From Lachnospiraceae bacterium (GTDB lineage Bacteria > Bacillota > Clostridia > Lachnospirales > Lachnospiraceae): DNA of 46,038 nucleotides. Both the position numbers and the translations under genes were made by a program. The notes beneath the pieces were generated by a model. It was not told the origin of the DNA. It worked only from the letters and a program-made list of their open reading frames with translations, and made no database searches. The DNA lies in NCBI GenBank assembly GCA_022791575.1, contig JAAVZI010000053.1, forward strand, positions 1-46,038, in the 5' to 3' direction. Positions 1-8,606 of this stretch are shown here, piece after piece (position 1 is the first letter of the stretch; each line of letters begins with the position of its first letter).

Positions 1-65
1 AAATGAGAACAATTCAGAAAAAAAGTAAGGGAAAAGAATAAATTACTATAGTTCGTGACAATGGC

Positions 66-110
66 AAAAATCGCTGTAGCCCGGTAATCATAAGGCTTAC
101 AGCGATTTTT
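66..110. terminator. Bidirectional intrinsic terminator
   Basis: A run of A's and a GC-containing stem (ATCGCTGTA paired with TACAGCGAT) are followed by TTTTTTGTTTT on the plus strand and by a T-run on the minus strand. It would stop the leftward response-regulator transcript and probably also a plus-strand gene lying off the left edge. A short open tail ending in TAA at about position 41 could be the end of that gene, but it is too short to call. Confidence 0.8.
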
Positions 111-180
111 TGTTTTACCAACTGTCAAAGACGGGATTATACCACATTTTGGGACGAATGTCAAAAACTGTCGAACAATT

Positions 181-954
181 TCAGGAGAGAATCTTCTCAA
201 TCTCCGCCAGCAGAATATCCTTCACGGCCGGCTTTAAGAAATATCCGGCCGGCTTAAGTTTCAGAACCGCCTCGATATTGGCGCGGTCGTTGATTGCGGT
301 TAGAAAGACAACGGGAATGCTTTGTAATTCCTCGTCTGCACGAATCATTTCCAGTGTCATTTTGCCGTCGCAGACAGGCATTTCGTAGTCAAGAAGGATC
401 AGATCGGGGCGTTTTTTGCCGATCGAGGTCATGGCTTGGGCGCCGGAAATGGCAATGGCGACTTCGTAATGGTCTTCTAACATGGCTTTCATTGTGCGCA
501 GGGTAGTTCCGTTGTCGTCAACGACTAGAATTCGTTTCTTACCTGTTTTTTCTCTGCGCTGTTCTTCAGCCTCCCGCTCTACGGCTGCTTTGTCGAGACC
601 CAGCCTGCGGCAGACGGCTTCCATTATAGTGGTGTTTTCTACTGGGCGAATCAGATTTTCAAACTGTTCTTCTTCGTAATATTTGAAAAATGTGCTGCTT
701 TCTTCTTTGGTGCCGATGGTCAAGACCGGCACTTGTGCGTATTGGTCGCTCAGCAGGAAAAACATGGAGGTGTCAATGCCGTAGGCGCCGATCAGGCTGA
801 TTAAGATCAGATCGGGATTGACGATTTTCAGCATTCCCTCCAGAACTCCCGCATTTTCGGAGCAAAGCTGTACATGGAAATACTGGGAAAGGAACTGGTT
901 TGTTTCATTTACTACATTGTTGAATTTGCCGATTAATAGGATCTTCTTTTTCAT
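181..954 (-). CDS. Response regulator with a degenerate and a canonical receiver domain
   Basis: This 257-residue protein has no DNA-binding output domain. The C-terminal part (about residues 140-257) is a canonical receiver: the acidic pocket follows RILVVDD, the phospho-acceptor Asp is in LILLDYEMP, the Thr is in VFLTA and the Lys is in FLKP. The N-terminal ~125 residues have receiver-like spacing (ILLIG, LILISLIG, VLTIG) but lack the acidic pair and the acceptor Asp, so they look like a pseudo-receiver. A charged linker rich in Glu and Arg joins the two. It lies 123 bases downstream of the 7TM hybrid kinase on the same strand and has its own AGGAGG site, so it is probably the partner of that kinase. 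The stop is followed by the terminator at 66-110. The output is unknown; it may act by protein contact. Confidence 0.85.
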   Translation of the reverse strand: MKKKILLIGKFNNVVNETNQFLSQYFHVQLCSENAGVLEGMLKIVNPDLILISLIGAYGIDTSMFFLLSDQYAQVPVLTIGTKEESSTFFKYYEEEQFENLIRPVENTTIMEAVCRRLGLDKAAVEREAEEQRREKTGKKRILVVDDNGTTLRTMKAMLEDHYEVAIAISGAQAMTSIGKKRPDLILLDYEMPVCDGKMTLEMIRADEELQSIPVVFLTAINDRANIEAVLKLKPAGYFLKPAVKDILLAEIEKILS

Positions 955-1077
955 TTTTTAATATCCTCCTTTGCCGCGCCTGCTGCATGTTTACCTTATT
1001 TTTTCGTACAAAGCATATGTACTGCGGAATGTACTTTCAGACCTTCCTTTTACTTCGGAAGGAACCATTTCGCTTTT

Positions 1078-4000
1078 CTATATTGAATATGATTGGTTCA
1101 TTTGTTCAATTAAAAGAACTGCCAGACGATCTGCTTCCTTTGCATCCAGATTAGTGACCGCCTGGGCCAGTTTCTGGATGTTTGCGGCGATTTCGTCTGG
1201 ATATTCGTAAGTCTGTAATTGTCCTGCCAGCTGGTCTGCCTGGTCGATATCCATTTCCTGCATGCTGAGCCGCAGCATTTCAATCAGGGCCTGCATGACG
1301 GAATAGTCGGTTACTTCTTTTTTGGCCTCAGCCGCTATGCCGAAAACGCCGTGCAGTTTTTCCCGGTAGCTGCGCCATTCTTTGAGAAATGTGCCGGTCA
1401 GGGAGTAAATGAGATCGGTATTGTTATCTCTTGCAGCATATTCTAAGATCTTGGCCAGGCCGGCAAGGGGAATGATTCCCAGTGTGGCGGCCAGACTCTT
1501 CATGGCATGAACCTGAATGCGGTATTGGTCAAGAGGGGAAGGCTCCTTTACCTGCTGATTCAGCTGTTGTTTGGAATCAGCCAGCTTCTGGTATGCTTCT
1601 TCCAGTATCTCCGCGGCGGGGTCAATCTGGGCGTAGAATTCTTTGACGGTGAATTCTAGCAGTTCCTGGTCCGGCAGATGCAGCCAGGCGTAATTCCAAT
1701 CGAGGCCATCAACGGGTGGAAGTTCTTCTGGCAGCTCGTTTCGAACATTTGTTTTTTCTTGCTGTTGTGAATCCGACTGCCGGTTGCCGGCTGCTAGTTC
1801 CTGAATCAGGGATTGCGGCAGCATTTTCTTTATCATGGCTTCCAGTTTTTCTGGAACGATCGGCTTGGAGAGGAAATCGTCAAAACCTTCTGCCAGATAG
1901 TTTTCTTTGGCTCCAGATACGGCGTTGGCAGTTAATACGACAACGGGCGTGTCCTTACAGGGGTAATCCGACAGTGCTTTTAGGTGGTGGAGGGTTTCTA
2001 TACCGTCCATTTCGGGCATCATGTGGTCTAAGAAAATCAGGTCGTAGCGGAATTCCTGCACCAGCTCCAGGCATTTTTTGCCGCTTTCTGCGCCGGTCAC
2101 CTGAATCTGCGTTTCTTTGAGCAGATTGTGCAGTACTTTGCGGTTGACAGCGTTGTCGTCAACGACCAGAATCTTTGCTTCCGGCGCTAGGAATTTGGTG
2201 GTGTAGTTGTAATTTTCGGCAATCTGACGGACTCTGGTCTCGAAATCGCCGATGGGCGTATGATCCACAATGGGCTGCTCGATTTCAAAATAGAATTTGG
2301 AACCTTTTCCGTATATGCTTTCGACTTTGAGCCGGCTGCCCAGCAGCTCTAGGAGCTGTTTTGTGATGCTCATGCCAAGCCCAGAGCCTTCAATGTTGCG
2401 GTTGCGGTCTTCTTCGATGCGCTCGAATTCGGCTGAAAGTTTGGGCAGGTCTTCTTCTTTGATTCCGATTCCGGTATCCTCAACCTCGAAGTACAGTATG
2501 GCGGTCTGTTCCATCCGGTGGCAGCGCACGTGCAGCCTTACAGTTCCTTCGTGGGTGTATTTAACGGCGTTGGTGAGGATATTGGTCAGCACCTGGCGCA
2601 GGCGCACATCATCTCCGTAGAGGCGGGCTGGGATTTCCCGCTCTACGGAGACTTCGAACTTTAGACCTTTATTTTCTGCACGCTGGGCGGCCATGTTGGC
2701 AAGGTCATGTATGAGACTGCTGATGTCGTATTCGACGGGCACGATTTCCATTTTGCCGGATTCGATTTTGGAGAAATCTAGTATGTCATTGATCAGGGAT
2801 AACAGAGTCTGGCCTGCCATATAGATATCCATGGCGTACTCGCGGATGGGCGGTTCTTTGGATTCGCGCAGTATCATTTCGTCCATGCCCAATACGGCGT
2901 TGATGGGCGTGCGGATTTCGTGGGACATATGTGCCAGGAATTTTCCTTTGGCCTCGTTCGCGGCCAGTGCTTCGCGCCTTGCTGCATCGGCGTCTCGCTT
3001 AGCCTGGATCAGCTGCTGGTTCTGCTGCTCGGTCATCGCTACTTTTTCTTTGAGCTCCTGCGCATGTTCTTCTGCACTAGCGCGGTATTCTTTGGAAATC
3101 TGCAGGGTGTGCATGGCCGCCATCATGATTGCAAACAGCGCCATGCTGTACTGGCCTCCCGTGTTGTTGCGGGTATATTGGAAAATGGTGTTCATAATGA
3201 TATTTACTATACCTCCTGCCAGCAGGATCAGCAGCGAGAGGACGGAAAACAGGGTGTGGCGGCGTTTATGCCGGTAATCGTAATGGAGCAGGCTGACGAT
3301 CGCTGTCACGCAGACGATAAAGACTACCAGTGCGGATACATTTACCATCTGCTCCAGGGTGCGGATTTTGAGACTCTGCAGCAGGATCTGCAGGACTGCG
3401 TTACCGATGACCAGAAAGAGCAGTACAGAAAACCGGCGGGGATAAACGGTATGTAAATTTCGCTCGAAGTAGAGCGCCAGGAATATGGGGAGCAGCAGAA
3501 TCAGGTATTCCTGCATTTCGTAGGCTTCCTGTACATCGTAGAAAATGCTCAGGGTATCCGTTCCGATAAAACAGTAGATTCCGGCGGCAAGACCGGCAAG
3601 CCCTAAAAACAGCTCTCCGCGCGCGGGCTGGCGTGTGTATTTTCGAATCAGTGTCAGCACGAACATGATAATTGCCATCAGCAGGATTAAGATGCTGCAG
3701 CCGATGTCGACGATATTGTTGCTTACAACTCCAATCACGACGCGGTCGCGGCTTTCGATTAGAACCTGTTCGAGTACTGCCGCTGTGTCTGCGCTGGGAG
3801 AACTCATGGTGATCCAGAGTTCGCCTTCATCAAAGGTGTTGGGAATGTTGATGTAATTTTCAAATGTTTCGTGCGGTTTTTCTGTGTGTTTTTTGGCCGT
3901 GTAGGTATGTTCATATATAACTGTGCCGTCCAGATAGACGTATACATTGGCGTCTTTGGAGGTGAAGTTTAGGGTCAGACCGGCATGTTCTCTGGGCAGC

Positions 4001-4317
4001 TTGTTTCTGAATATGATCAGATCGCCGGCTTTACTGGTTCCTCTGTAGGGCAGACTTGTCTTGTGGGCGTTTCCTTGGGTGAAGATGGAATGAATCTTTT
4101 CCTGCAATGCATTATGGGCTTCATGTTCGGTTTTAATAAGTTCTGCAGCCTGCGCGGCATCGATTGTGGCTATAGACCAGTCCTCGCTCCAGAATATTTC
4201 AAACTGATCGGGCAGCATGGGCAGCCCGTCTCCGCTCTGGGCGCGGAAGAATGCCAGAACCATGAAGGTAAGGACAAAGAGAATGATGATTGCTGTTATT
4301 TTTCGTAGGTGCTTCAT
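1078..4317 (-). CDS. 7TM hybrid sensor histidine kinase (HisKA-HATPase-REC-Hpt)
   Basis: About 1079 residues. One N-terminal membrane helix is followed by an external ~190-residue domain, then about seven membrane helices (roughly residues 190-400). That architecture resembles the 7TMR-DISM family, which often senses carbohydrates or other small ligands. A coiled coil leads to HisKA (HEIRTP, His ~466), a HATPase with an N-box and GxGxG-like segments, a receiver (acceptor Asp ~764 in FLDHMMP) and an Hpt domain (His ~937 in HAMKS). A final ~70-residue helical tail resembles the tail of the kinase at 38074-39507. The ATG at 4317 is preferred because AGGATGG lies 8 bases upstream; an in-frame ATG at 4329 has no usable site. 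A full phosphorelay is present in one chain, and the adjacent response regulator is the likely target. The ligand is not predictable. Confidence 0.9.
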   Translation of the reverse strand: MKHLRKITAIIILFVLTFMVLAFFRAQSGDGLPMLPDQFEIFWSEDWSIATIDAAQAAELIKTEHEAHNALQEKIHSIFTQGNAHKTSLPYRGTSKAGDLIIFRNKLPREHAGLTLNFTSKDANVYVYLDGTVIYEHTYTAKKHTEKPHETFENYINIPNTFDEGELWITMSSPSADTAAVLEQVLIESRDRVVIGVVSNNIVDIGCSILILLMAIIMFVLTLIRKYTRQPARGELFLGLAGLAAGIYCFIGTDTLSIFYDVQEAYEMQEYLILLLPIFLALYFERNLHTVYPRRFSVLLFLVIGNAVLQILLQSLKIRTLEQMVNVSALVVFIVCVTAIVSLLHYDYRHKRRHTLFSVLSLLILLAGGIVNIIMNTIFQYTRNNTGGQYSMALFAIMMAAMHTLQISKEYRASAEEHAQELKEKVAMTEQQNQQLIQAKRDADAARREALAANEAKGKFLAHMSHEIRTPINAVLGMDEMILRESKEPPIREYAMDIYMAGQTLLSLINDILDFSKIESGKMEIVPVEYDISSLIHDLANMAAQRAENKGLKFEVSVEREIPARLYGDDVRLRQVLTNILTNAVKYTHEGTVRLHVRCHRMEQTAILYFEVEDTGIGIKEEDLPKLSAEFERIEEDRNRNIEGSGLGMSITKQLLELLGSRLKVESIYGKGSKFYFEIEQPIVDHTPIGDFETRVRQIAENYNYTTKFLAPEAKILVVDDNAVNRKVLHNLLKETQIQVTGAESGKKCLELVQEFRYDLIFLDHMMPEMDGIETLHHLKALSDYPCKDTPVVVLTANAVSGAKENYLAEGFDDFLSKPIVPEKLEAMIKKMLPQSLIQELAAGNRQSDSQQQEKTNVRNELPEELPPVDGLDWNYAWLHLPDQELLEFTVKEFYAQIDPAAEILEEAYQKLADSKQQLNQQVKEPSPLDQYRIQVHAMKSLAATLGIIPLAGLAKILEYAARDNNTDLIYSLTGTFLKEWRSYREKLHGVFGIAAEAKKEVTDYSVMQALIEMLRLSMQEMDIDQADQLAGQLQTYEYPDEIAANIQKLAQAVTNLDAKEADRLAVLLIEQMNQSYSI

Positions 4318-4358
4318 AGTGGTTTCCATCCTGGTTGTATTTTTGTTTTGCTGTTTTT

Positions 4359-4387
4359 ATTTTATCACAGTTTTAGTGAATTCTCAA
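4359..4387 (-). promoter_or_regulatory. Sigma-A-like promoter of the 7TM kinase
   Basis: On the minus strand TTGAGA (4382-4387) and TAAAAT (4359-4364) are separated by 17 bases, upstream of the kinase start. The -35 overlaps the mntP stop codon, so the kinase can be transcribed independently of mntP. Confidence 0.6.
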
Positions 4388-4968
4388 TAAGCCTCTAACA
4401 ATATCTTCAGGCCGAGGAGGATGAGGATGAGGCCGCCAGTAATTTCAGCTTTTTGTTTATATTTCGTGCCAAAGACATTTCCGATTTTAACCCCGCCTAC
4501 AGAGATGGAAAAGGTTAAAAATGCAATGATTCCACAAGCCACCAGAGTGTTCAGAAGCGATCCTGCACCGGTCAGAATACGCACCGGTGTACAGACAAAA
4601 GTAATTCCGACCGCCAAGGCATCAATACTGGTAGCCACGGCTAGAATAAACATTTCTTTCACATGCAGCGCTCCGCTATCCTCTTGTTCTTCTTCCTTTT
4701 CAAAAGATTCTTTTATCATATTACCACCGATTAGAATTAGTAAAATACAAGCAATCCATGGGGCGATCCGTTCAATATACTGCTGAAAATTAATACCCAG
4801 CATATAGCCAATCAACGGCATCATTCCCTGAAATCCTCCAAACCAAAGCCCTGCAATTACACATCCTTTTACAGTCAGCTTCTTCATGGCCAGCCCTTTG
4901 CAGACTGCCACTGCAAAGGCATCCATAGACAACCCAATTCCTAATAATAAGACTGTTAAAAAACTCAT
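4384..4968 (-). CDS. mntP: Manganese efflux pump MntP
   Basis: The 194-residue protein has six hydrophobic helices arranged as two related halves. Each half carries the family signature with a membrane Asp: LSMDAFAVAVCKG near residue 16 and TSIDALAVGITF in the second half. A charged cytoplasmic loop (Glu/Lys-rich, about residues 68-80) joins the halves. Length and motifs fit the MntP/YebN family, which exports Mn(II) across the inner membrane to prevent toxicity. AAAGGAG lies 8 bases before the ATG. The leader upstream looks like a Mn-sensing riboswitch, which independently supports the substrate. The gene is flanked by trpA upstream and the kinase downstream and seems to be its own transcription unit. 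Confidence 0.93.
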   Translation of the reverse strand: MSFLTVLLLGIGLSMDAFAVAVCKGLAMKKLTVKGCVIAGLWFGGFQGMMPLIGYMLGINFQQYIERIAPWIACILLILIGGNMIKESFEKEEEQEDSGALHVKEMFILAVATSIDALAVGITFVCTPVRILTGAGSLLNTLVACGIIAFLTFSISVGGVKIGNVFGTKYKQKAEITGGLILILLGLKILLEAY

Positions 4969-5041
4969 AGGTATCTCCTTTCTTATTCGGAAGCCTCAGA
5001 CAGCCCTCAGCAGAAAATATCTGAATTATAACAGCAAGAAA

Positions 5042-5165
5042 GACCCACGCATAGCCCACAGCTACGCATGAGTCTCATCTATTAAGGTAAACCAGATTCC
5101 ATTGGCATGCCCGGAATCAGTATGTTGACTTACCACATCCTGAAGATGCTGATTACTCCCTCACG
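5042..5165 (-). promoter_or_regulatory. yybP-ykoY-type manganese riboswitch leader of mntP
   Basis: Reading leftwards, the leader starts with GGGAGTA (5154-5160), continues with GTCAACATAC (5120-5129), a GATTCC/GGAATC hairpin and GGTTTACC (5086-5093). These resemble the conserved elements of the yybP-ykoY family. It ends in a 14-base-pair hairpin (5042-5074, GACTCATGCGTAGC with its partner) followed by a T-rich run, which could be the terminator arm of the expression platform. Family knowledge says Mn(II) binding turns such leaders on for MntP-type exporters. No alignment was run, so the family call rests on motif recall and the mntP context. Confidence 0.75.
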
Positions 5166-5176
5166 GTATATGCATT

Positions 5177-5205
5177 ATCATATAGGAAAAACCAGGAAAT
5201 GTCAA
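5177..5205 (-). promoter_or_regulatory. Promoter of the mntP riboswitch transcript
   Basis: A consensus TTGACA (5200-5205), a 17-base spacer and TATGAT (5177-5182) on the minus strand place the transcription start at about 5170, just before the riboswitch core. The promoter lies immediately after the trpA stop. Confidence 0.85.
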
Positions 5206-5211
5206 CAACTT

Positions 5212-5985
5212 TTACCTAGAAACCGCCTCTTTCATTTCTCGTACATATTGTTCCACATAAGGTACACAATCTCTTCCATATTGCGCACAGATTTTCACAA
5301 TTGCGGACCCTACTATCACTCCATCTGCATATTGGGCCATCTGTCTGGCCTGTTCGGAAGTAGAAATTCCAAAACCGATGGCACAAGGAATTTCCTTGAC
5401 CTGCTTTACCAGCCTGACCATTTTATCTACATCCGTTGTAATCTGGGCACGGGGTCCAGTCACTCCAAGTGAGGATACGCAATATACAAATCCTTCCGCG
5501 TCACCGGCAATTGTTTTAATCCGTTCATGAGAGGTCGGCGCAACCATTGAGATCAATTCCACTCCATACTGTCTGCATAATCCTTCAAAATCCTGCCTTT
5601 CTTCATAAGGAATATCCGGCAGAATCAGGCCGTCGATACCAATATCTCTGCAGGTACTGATAAAACGTTCGGCACCATAGGAAAATACTACATTGGCATA
5701 GGTCATAAAGGCCAGCGGAATCTTGACCGTCTTTCTCAGACTCTGTACCATTCGGAAAATATCATCCGTGGTGATTTTATTTTTCAGTGCTCGAATATTT
5801 GCCTCCTGGATCACCGGTCCTTCTGCCGTAGGATCAGAAAATGGAATCCCCAGTTCAATCAAATCTGCTCCGGCCCATTCCATAGCAGATACCATCTGCT
5901 CCGTAGTCTCTAAATCCGGGTCGCCACAGGTAATAAAGGGAATAAATGACTTTCCTTTTGCAAAAGCTTTCTTTATTCTACTCAT
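5212..5985 (-). CDS. trpA: Tryptophan synthase alpha subunit
   Basis: TrpA cleaves indole-3-glycerol phosphate to indole and glyceraldehyde-3-phosphate in the TrpA2B2 complex. The 257-residue TIM barrel shows the catalytic Glu in [11 protein letters not shown] and the catalytic Asp a little further on in FSDPTAEGP, then ILPDIPYEE and the phosphate-binding end ([15 protein letters not shown]). The ATG at 5985 is chosen because GGGGAGG lies 8 bases upstream; the longer open frame from 6021 has no such site. The start overlaps the last 8 bases of trpB, which suggests translational coupling and fits the 1:1 complex. It is the last gene of a two-gene trpBA unit under the T-box leader. Confidence 0.97.
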   Translation of the reverse strand: MSRIKKAFAKGKSFIPFITCGDPDLETTEQMVSAMEWAGADLIELGIPFSDPTAEGPVIQEANIRALKNKITTDDIFRMVQSLRKTVKIPLAFMTYANVVFSYGAERFISTCRDIGIDGLILPDIPYEERQDFEGLCRQYGVELISMVAPTSHERIKTIAGDAEGFVYCVSSLGVTGPRAQITTDVDKMVRLVKQVKEIPCAIGFGISTSEQARQMAQYADGVIVGSAIVKICAQYGRDCVPYVEQYVREMKEAVSR

Positions 5986-7162
5986 AAATATCCTCCCCTC
6001 TATAACGTGCAATTGCCGCACAATCCTTATCTCCGCGTCCGGAAATATTAATTACCAGAATCTGTTCTTTTCCCATTTCCCCGGCAATCTTCATTGCATG
6101 AGCAACTGCATGGGCGCTCTCAATCGCCGGAATAATCCCTTCCATCCGTGACAGATACTCAAAGGCCTTCACTGCCTCATCATCGGTTACAGCTACATAT
6201 TCGGCCCGGCCTATATCATGCAGATACGCATGCTCAGGCCCAATACCGGGATAGTCCAATCCAGCTGAAATCGAATAGACCGGGGCAATCTGTCCATACT
6301 CGTCCTGACAAAAGTATGATTTCATACCATGGAAAATACCCGTTTTCCCAGTATTGAGCGTCGCCGCTGTTTCCAAGGTATCGATGCCTCTGCCGGCTGC
6401 CTCGCAGCCGATTAAACGCACGTTCTGATTCGGAATGAAATCATAAAACGCACCCATAGCATTGGAACCTCCTCCGACACATGCCATAACCACATCCGGC
6501 AAACGCCCCTCCTTCTCCATAACTTGTGCTTTGATTTCCTTTCCAATAACCGACTGAAAATCCCTTACCATCTCTGGAAATGGATAGGGTCCCATAACAG
6601 AACCCAGTACATAATGTGTATCTTCTATACGGGAAGTCCATACACGAAATGTCTCAGATACGGCATCTTTCAATGTAGCCGTTCCTGTAGATACTGGATG
6701 TACTTTAGCACCCAGAAGACGCATACGGTAAACATTCAGAGCTTGGCGTCTGGTATCCTCCTCACCCATAAAGATCTCACACTCCATCCCCATCATGGCT
6801 GCCACCGTTGCTGTCGCTACTCCATGCTGACCGGCTCCGGTCTCTGCAATCACTCTAGTCTTGCCCATTCGTTTTGCCAGCAGCATCTGGCCGATTACAT
6901 TATTGATTTTGTGAGAACCGGTATGATTTAGATCCTCCCGTTTTAGATAAATCTTAGCCCCTCCCAGATCCTTTGTCATCCGCTCTGCATAATACAGACG
7001 GCTGGGTCTTCCGGTATACTCATTAAACATCTGGGCCATTTCCTGCTGGAATGCGGGATCATTTTTATATGTTTTGTAAGCCTCCTCTAACTCCAGCATG
7101 GCATTCATTAGAATCTCAGGAATATACTGACCTCCATAAATGCCGAATCTTCCTTTTGACAT
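5978..7162 (-). CDS. trpB: Tryptophan synthase beta subunit
   Basis: TrpB condenses indole with L-serine to form tryptophan using pyridoxal phosphate. At 394 residues it is full length for the classical TrpB1 type. It starts [13 protein letters not shown], carries the PLP lysine in [10 protein letters not shown], the Glu of the active-site loop in [10 protein letters not shown], and the phosphate-binding GGGSNAMG. The C-terminal region has ESAHA and the SGRGDKD signature. AAAGGAG sits 10 bases before the ATG. It is the first gene of trpBA. No trpE, G, D, C or F gene is nearby, so either the remaining pathway lies elsewhere or the enzyme salvages indole. Confidence 0.97.
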   Translation of the reverse strand: MSKGRFGIYGGQYIPEILMNAMLELEEAYKTYKNDPAFQQEMAQMFNEYTGRPSRLYYAERMTKDLGGAKIYLKREDLNHTGSHKINNVIGQMLLAKRMGKTRVIAETGAGQHGVATATVAAMMGMECEIFMGEEDTRRQALNVYRMRLLGAKVHPVSTGTATLKDAVSETFRVWTSRIEDTHYVLGSVMGPYPFPEMVRDFQSVIGKEIKAQVMEKEGRLPDVVMACVGGGSNAMGAFYDFIPNQNVRLIGCEAAGRGIDTLETAATLNTGKTGIFHGMKSYFCQDEYGQIAPVYSISAGLDYPGIGPEHAYLHDIGRAEYVAVTDDEAVKAFEYLSRMEGIIPAIESAHAVAHAMKIAGEMGKEQILVINISGRGDKDCAAIARYRGEDIYE

Positions 7163-7191
7163 ATATTTCCTCTCCTTTCAGGGATAGTGGT

Positions 7192-7348
7192 TGTTTAGGT
7201 AATTGCGAAAGTCGTATTCCAAGCGACGAGTTTGAACAATAGATACAAAAATTCCGCTCAAAAGCGTTTTGGATTCGCTACATTTTTGTATCTATTGCCC
7301 AAACTCTGACAGTGAAATCAGAGTTTCGAATTGCCTAATTACGCTTCT
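7192..7348. repeat. Palindromic repeat element, copy 1
   Basis: Nested inverted repeats form a near-complete hairpin. The inner arms AATAGATACAAAAAT (7238-7252) and their exact complement (7282-7296) are flanked by GAGTTTG/CAAACTC and by an outer imperfect pair around TTAGGTAATTGC and GAATTGCCTAA. The left half matches the complement of the right half of copy 2 (shared GGTAATTGC, AAGCGACGA, ATACAAAAA, CCGCTCAAA), so the two are inverted, diverged copies of one element. No coding capacity is visible. Confidence 0.75.
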
Positions 7349-7365
7349 ATAGACATTGGGAAAAT

Positions 7366-7547
7366 TAGTCTTCATAACCAGATTTTAGGCAAAACATACA
7401 AAAACAGAGCGAATCAAGTACTGACACCAGGACTCCTCCCACTTCGTGGGTCCCTCCTCATGTCCAATCAACGTATTTGAGCGGCGTTTTTGTATGTTTT
7501 GTCTAAAATCGTCGCTTTGATTCAAATTTTGCAATTACCAATAACCT
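7366..7547. repeat. Palindromic repeat element, copy 2 (inverted relative to copy 1)
   Basis: The perfect 15-base arms AAAACATACAAAAAC (7391-7405) and GTTTTTGTATGTTTT (7486-7500) extend outwards to GATTTTAGGC and GTCTAAAATC with one mismatch. A small CCCAC-TTC-GTGGG hairpin lies near the centre. Like copy 1 it sits inside the transcribed leader between the T-box terminator and trpB. It resembles a MITE or other small mobile palindrome; no transposase gene is in the window. Confidence 0.75.
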
Positions 7548-7578
7548 TGGTTCTGCACAATTTCTTTCCACGTGCATC

Positions 7579-7620
7579 AAAAAACGCCCTTATCCCAACA
7601 TTTTGCTGGGACAAGAGCGA
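7579..7620 (-). terminator. T-box regulated terminator
   Basis: On the minus strand CGCTCTTGTCCCAGC, a loop, and GTTGGGATAAGGGCG form a stem followed by TTTTTTG. The 5' arm lies just after the T-box motif, as expected for an attenuator that competes with the antiterminator. Confidence 0.93.
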
Positions 7621-7852
7621 TACTCTCTCTTGCGGTGCCACCCGGCTTGGTGCTGTATACACCCACTCTGTACGTACCGATGATACGCTGGCATTTGCTG
7701 TCGAAGTGCCTGCTCCGTCTCGCATACTCTCGATCATTGATTTCTGCTTGCCCTCAGAAGCCCATTCCCAATCTGCCTACATACCGCACTCACACCAACT
7801 GCGGCTCGCTGAATTGCTGTACAAAAAGGTACTCACTCTTCCTCAACGGTTA
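7579..7852 (-). promoter_or_regulatory. Tryptophan-specific T-box leader
   Basis: The minus strand carries the conserved T-box motif GGGTGGCACCGC (7632-7643) in front of an intrinsic terminator (7579-7620). Upstream lies the stem I region with GGTGTGAG and then GAA-TGG-G (7762-7767), where TGG occupies the usual specifier position followed by TTCTGAG. The codon matches tryptophan and the genes controlled are trpB and trpA. In T-boxes uncharged tRNA binds both specifier and T-box bulge and stabilises the antiterminator, so trpBA should be induced when charged tRNA-Trp is scarce. Confidence 0.95.
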
Positions 7853-7858
7853 GATGTA

Positions 7859-7887
7859 GTTTATCATAATCCTAAAATTGTGTCAAC
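7859..7887 (-). promoter_or_regulatory. Promoter of the trp T-box transcript
   Basis: TTGACA (7882-7887) is followed after 17 bases by TAAAAC (7859-7864) on the minus strand, placing the start at about 7852, immediately before the T-box stem I. The -10 is weak, so its exact position is uncertain. Confidence 0.6.
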
Positions 7888-7925
7888 CATTTTTGAAAAT
7901 ATTCCATAGAATTTTCAGATACGCT

Positions 7926-8414
7926 CTAATATCCAAAACTGCCTTCTAACGATTCATCCTGCTCCACCCAGTCCGATACCGAAACCTTCCGATAGTTCTC
8001 CTTATCATCACGAATATAAACCGTTTCAATCCCGGCATTAATAATCAATCTTTTACACATAGAACAACTGTTCGAATCCTTGATATAATCCCCGCTGTCC
8101 ACTTCGATTCCGGTCAGATACATGGAACTTCCAATCATCTGTTCACGAGAAGCACTGATAATAGCATTCGCCTCTGCATGTACACTACGGCAGAGTTCAT
8201 AACGTTCTCCCCTTGGAATCTGCAGCTCTTTGCGGATACACACCCCCAGGTCAGAACAATTCTTCCTGCCTCTGGGCGCCCCTACATAGCCTGTAGAAAT
8301 CACTTCATCATTTTTGACAATCACCGCTCCGTAATTTCTTCGAAGGCAGGTGCAGCGCTGCGCAACGACCTCCGCCAGATCCAGATAATAATTGATTTTG
8401 TCCCTACGTTTCAC
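7926..8414 (-). CDS. Deoxycytidylate (dCMP) deaminase family protein, ComEB-like
   Basis: This 162-residue zinc deaminase has HAEANA (His79, Glu81) and a second metal motif SCSMC supplying two cysteines; the usual Pro before the first Cys is Ser here. An internal cysteine-rich segment (QRCTCLRRNYGAVIV, then NCSDLGVCIR) is typical of dCMP deaminases. They convert dCMP to dUMP for thymidylate synthesis. The GTG at 8414 is the likely start: AAAGGAG lies 9 bases before it, whereas the upstream ATG at 8423 directly abuts that site. It has no close operon partner, but dihydrofolate reductase, another thymidylate-cycle gene, is 1.3 kb away on the same strand. Confidence 0.88.
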   Translation of the reverse strand: MKRRDKINYYLDLAEVVAQRCTCLRRNYGAVIVKNDEVISTGYVGAPRGRKNCSDLGVCIRKELQIPRGERYELCRSVHAEANAIISASREQMIGSSMYLTGIEVDSGDYIKDSNSCSMCKRLIINAGIETVYIRDDKENYRKVSVSDWVEQDESLEGSFGY

Positions 8415-8520
8415 CAGTCCCATCTCCTTTATTCAAATTTTTTTACAGCTTTTGTCTCTAATTCTTCATCTTTTCTTAAGAAATTTGTTTCATTTTCTTC
8501 ACACACTTCTAATCATTCGG

Positions 8521-8529
8521 TGTTATACT
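8521..8529 (+). promoter_or_regulatory. Possible extended -10 promoter for the small membrane protein
   Basis: TG-T-TATACT is an extended -10 sequence. No good -35 is seen at 16-18 bases upstream. The transcript would begin near 8536 and reach the small ORF after about 70 bases. Confidence 0.35.
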
Positions 8530-8606
8530 AAGTCCGTATTTGATATCAGGTACTTTCACTTGAAACATGTATACAAATTGGAACAATTGAAGAAACGGGT
8601 GATAAA

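Noticed and set aside
1042-1062. CCTTCC/GGAAGG hairpin between the kinase and the response regulator genes
   Set aside because: The stem is only 6 base pairs with no T-run, so neither a terminator nor a known regulatory RNA is supported.
2920-3456. Long open frames opposite the 7TM kinase
   Set aside because: They are antisense to conserved kinase and membrane segments; no start signals were found.
7490-7909. A 139-codon plus-strand open frame
   Set aside because: It runs across the T-box leader in antisense and encodes no recognisable protein.
8472-8483. TTTCTTAAGAAA palindrome upstream of the dCMP deaminase gene
   Set aside because: It is short and AT-only except for one pair in an AT-rich stretch; chance occurrence is likely.
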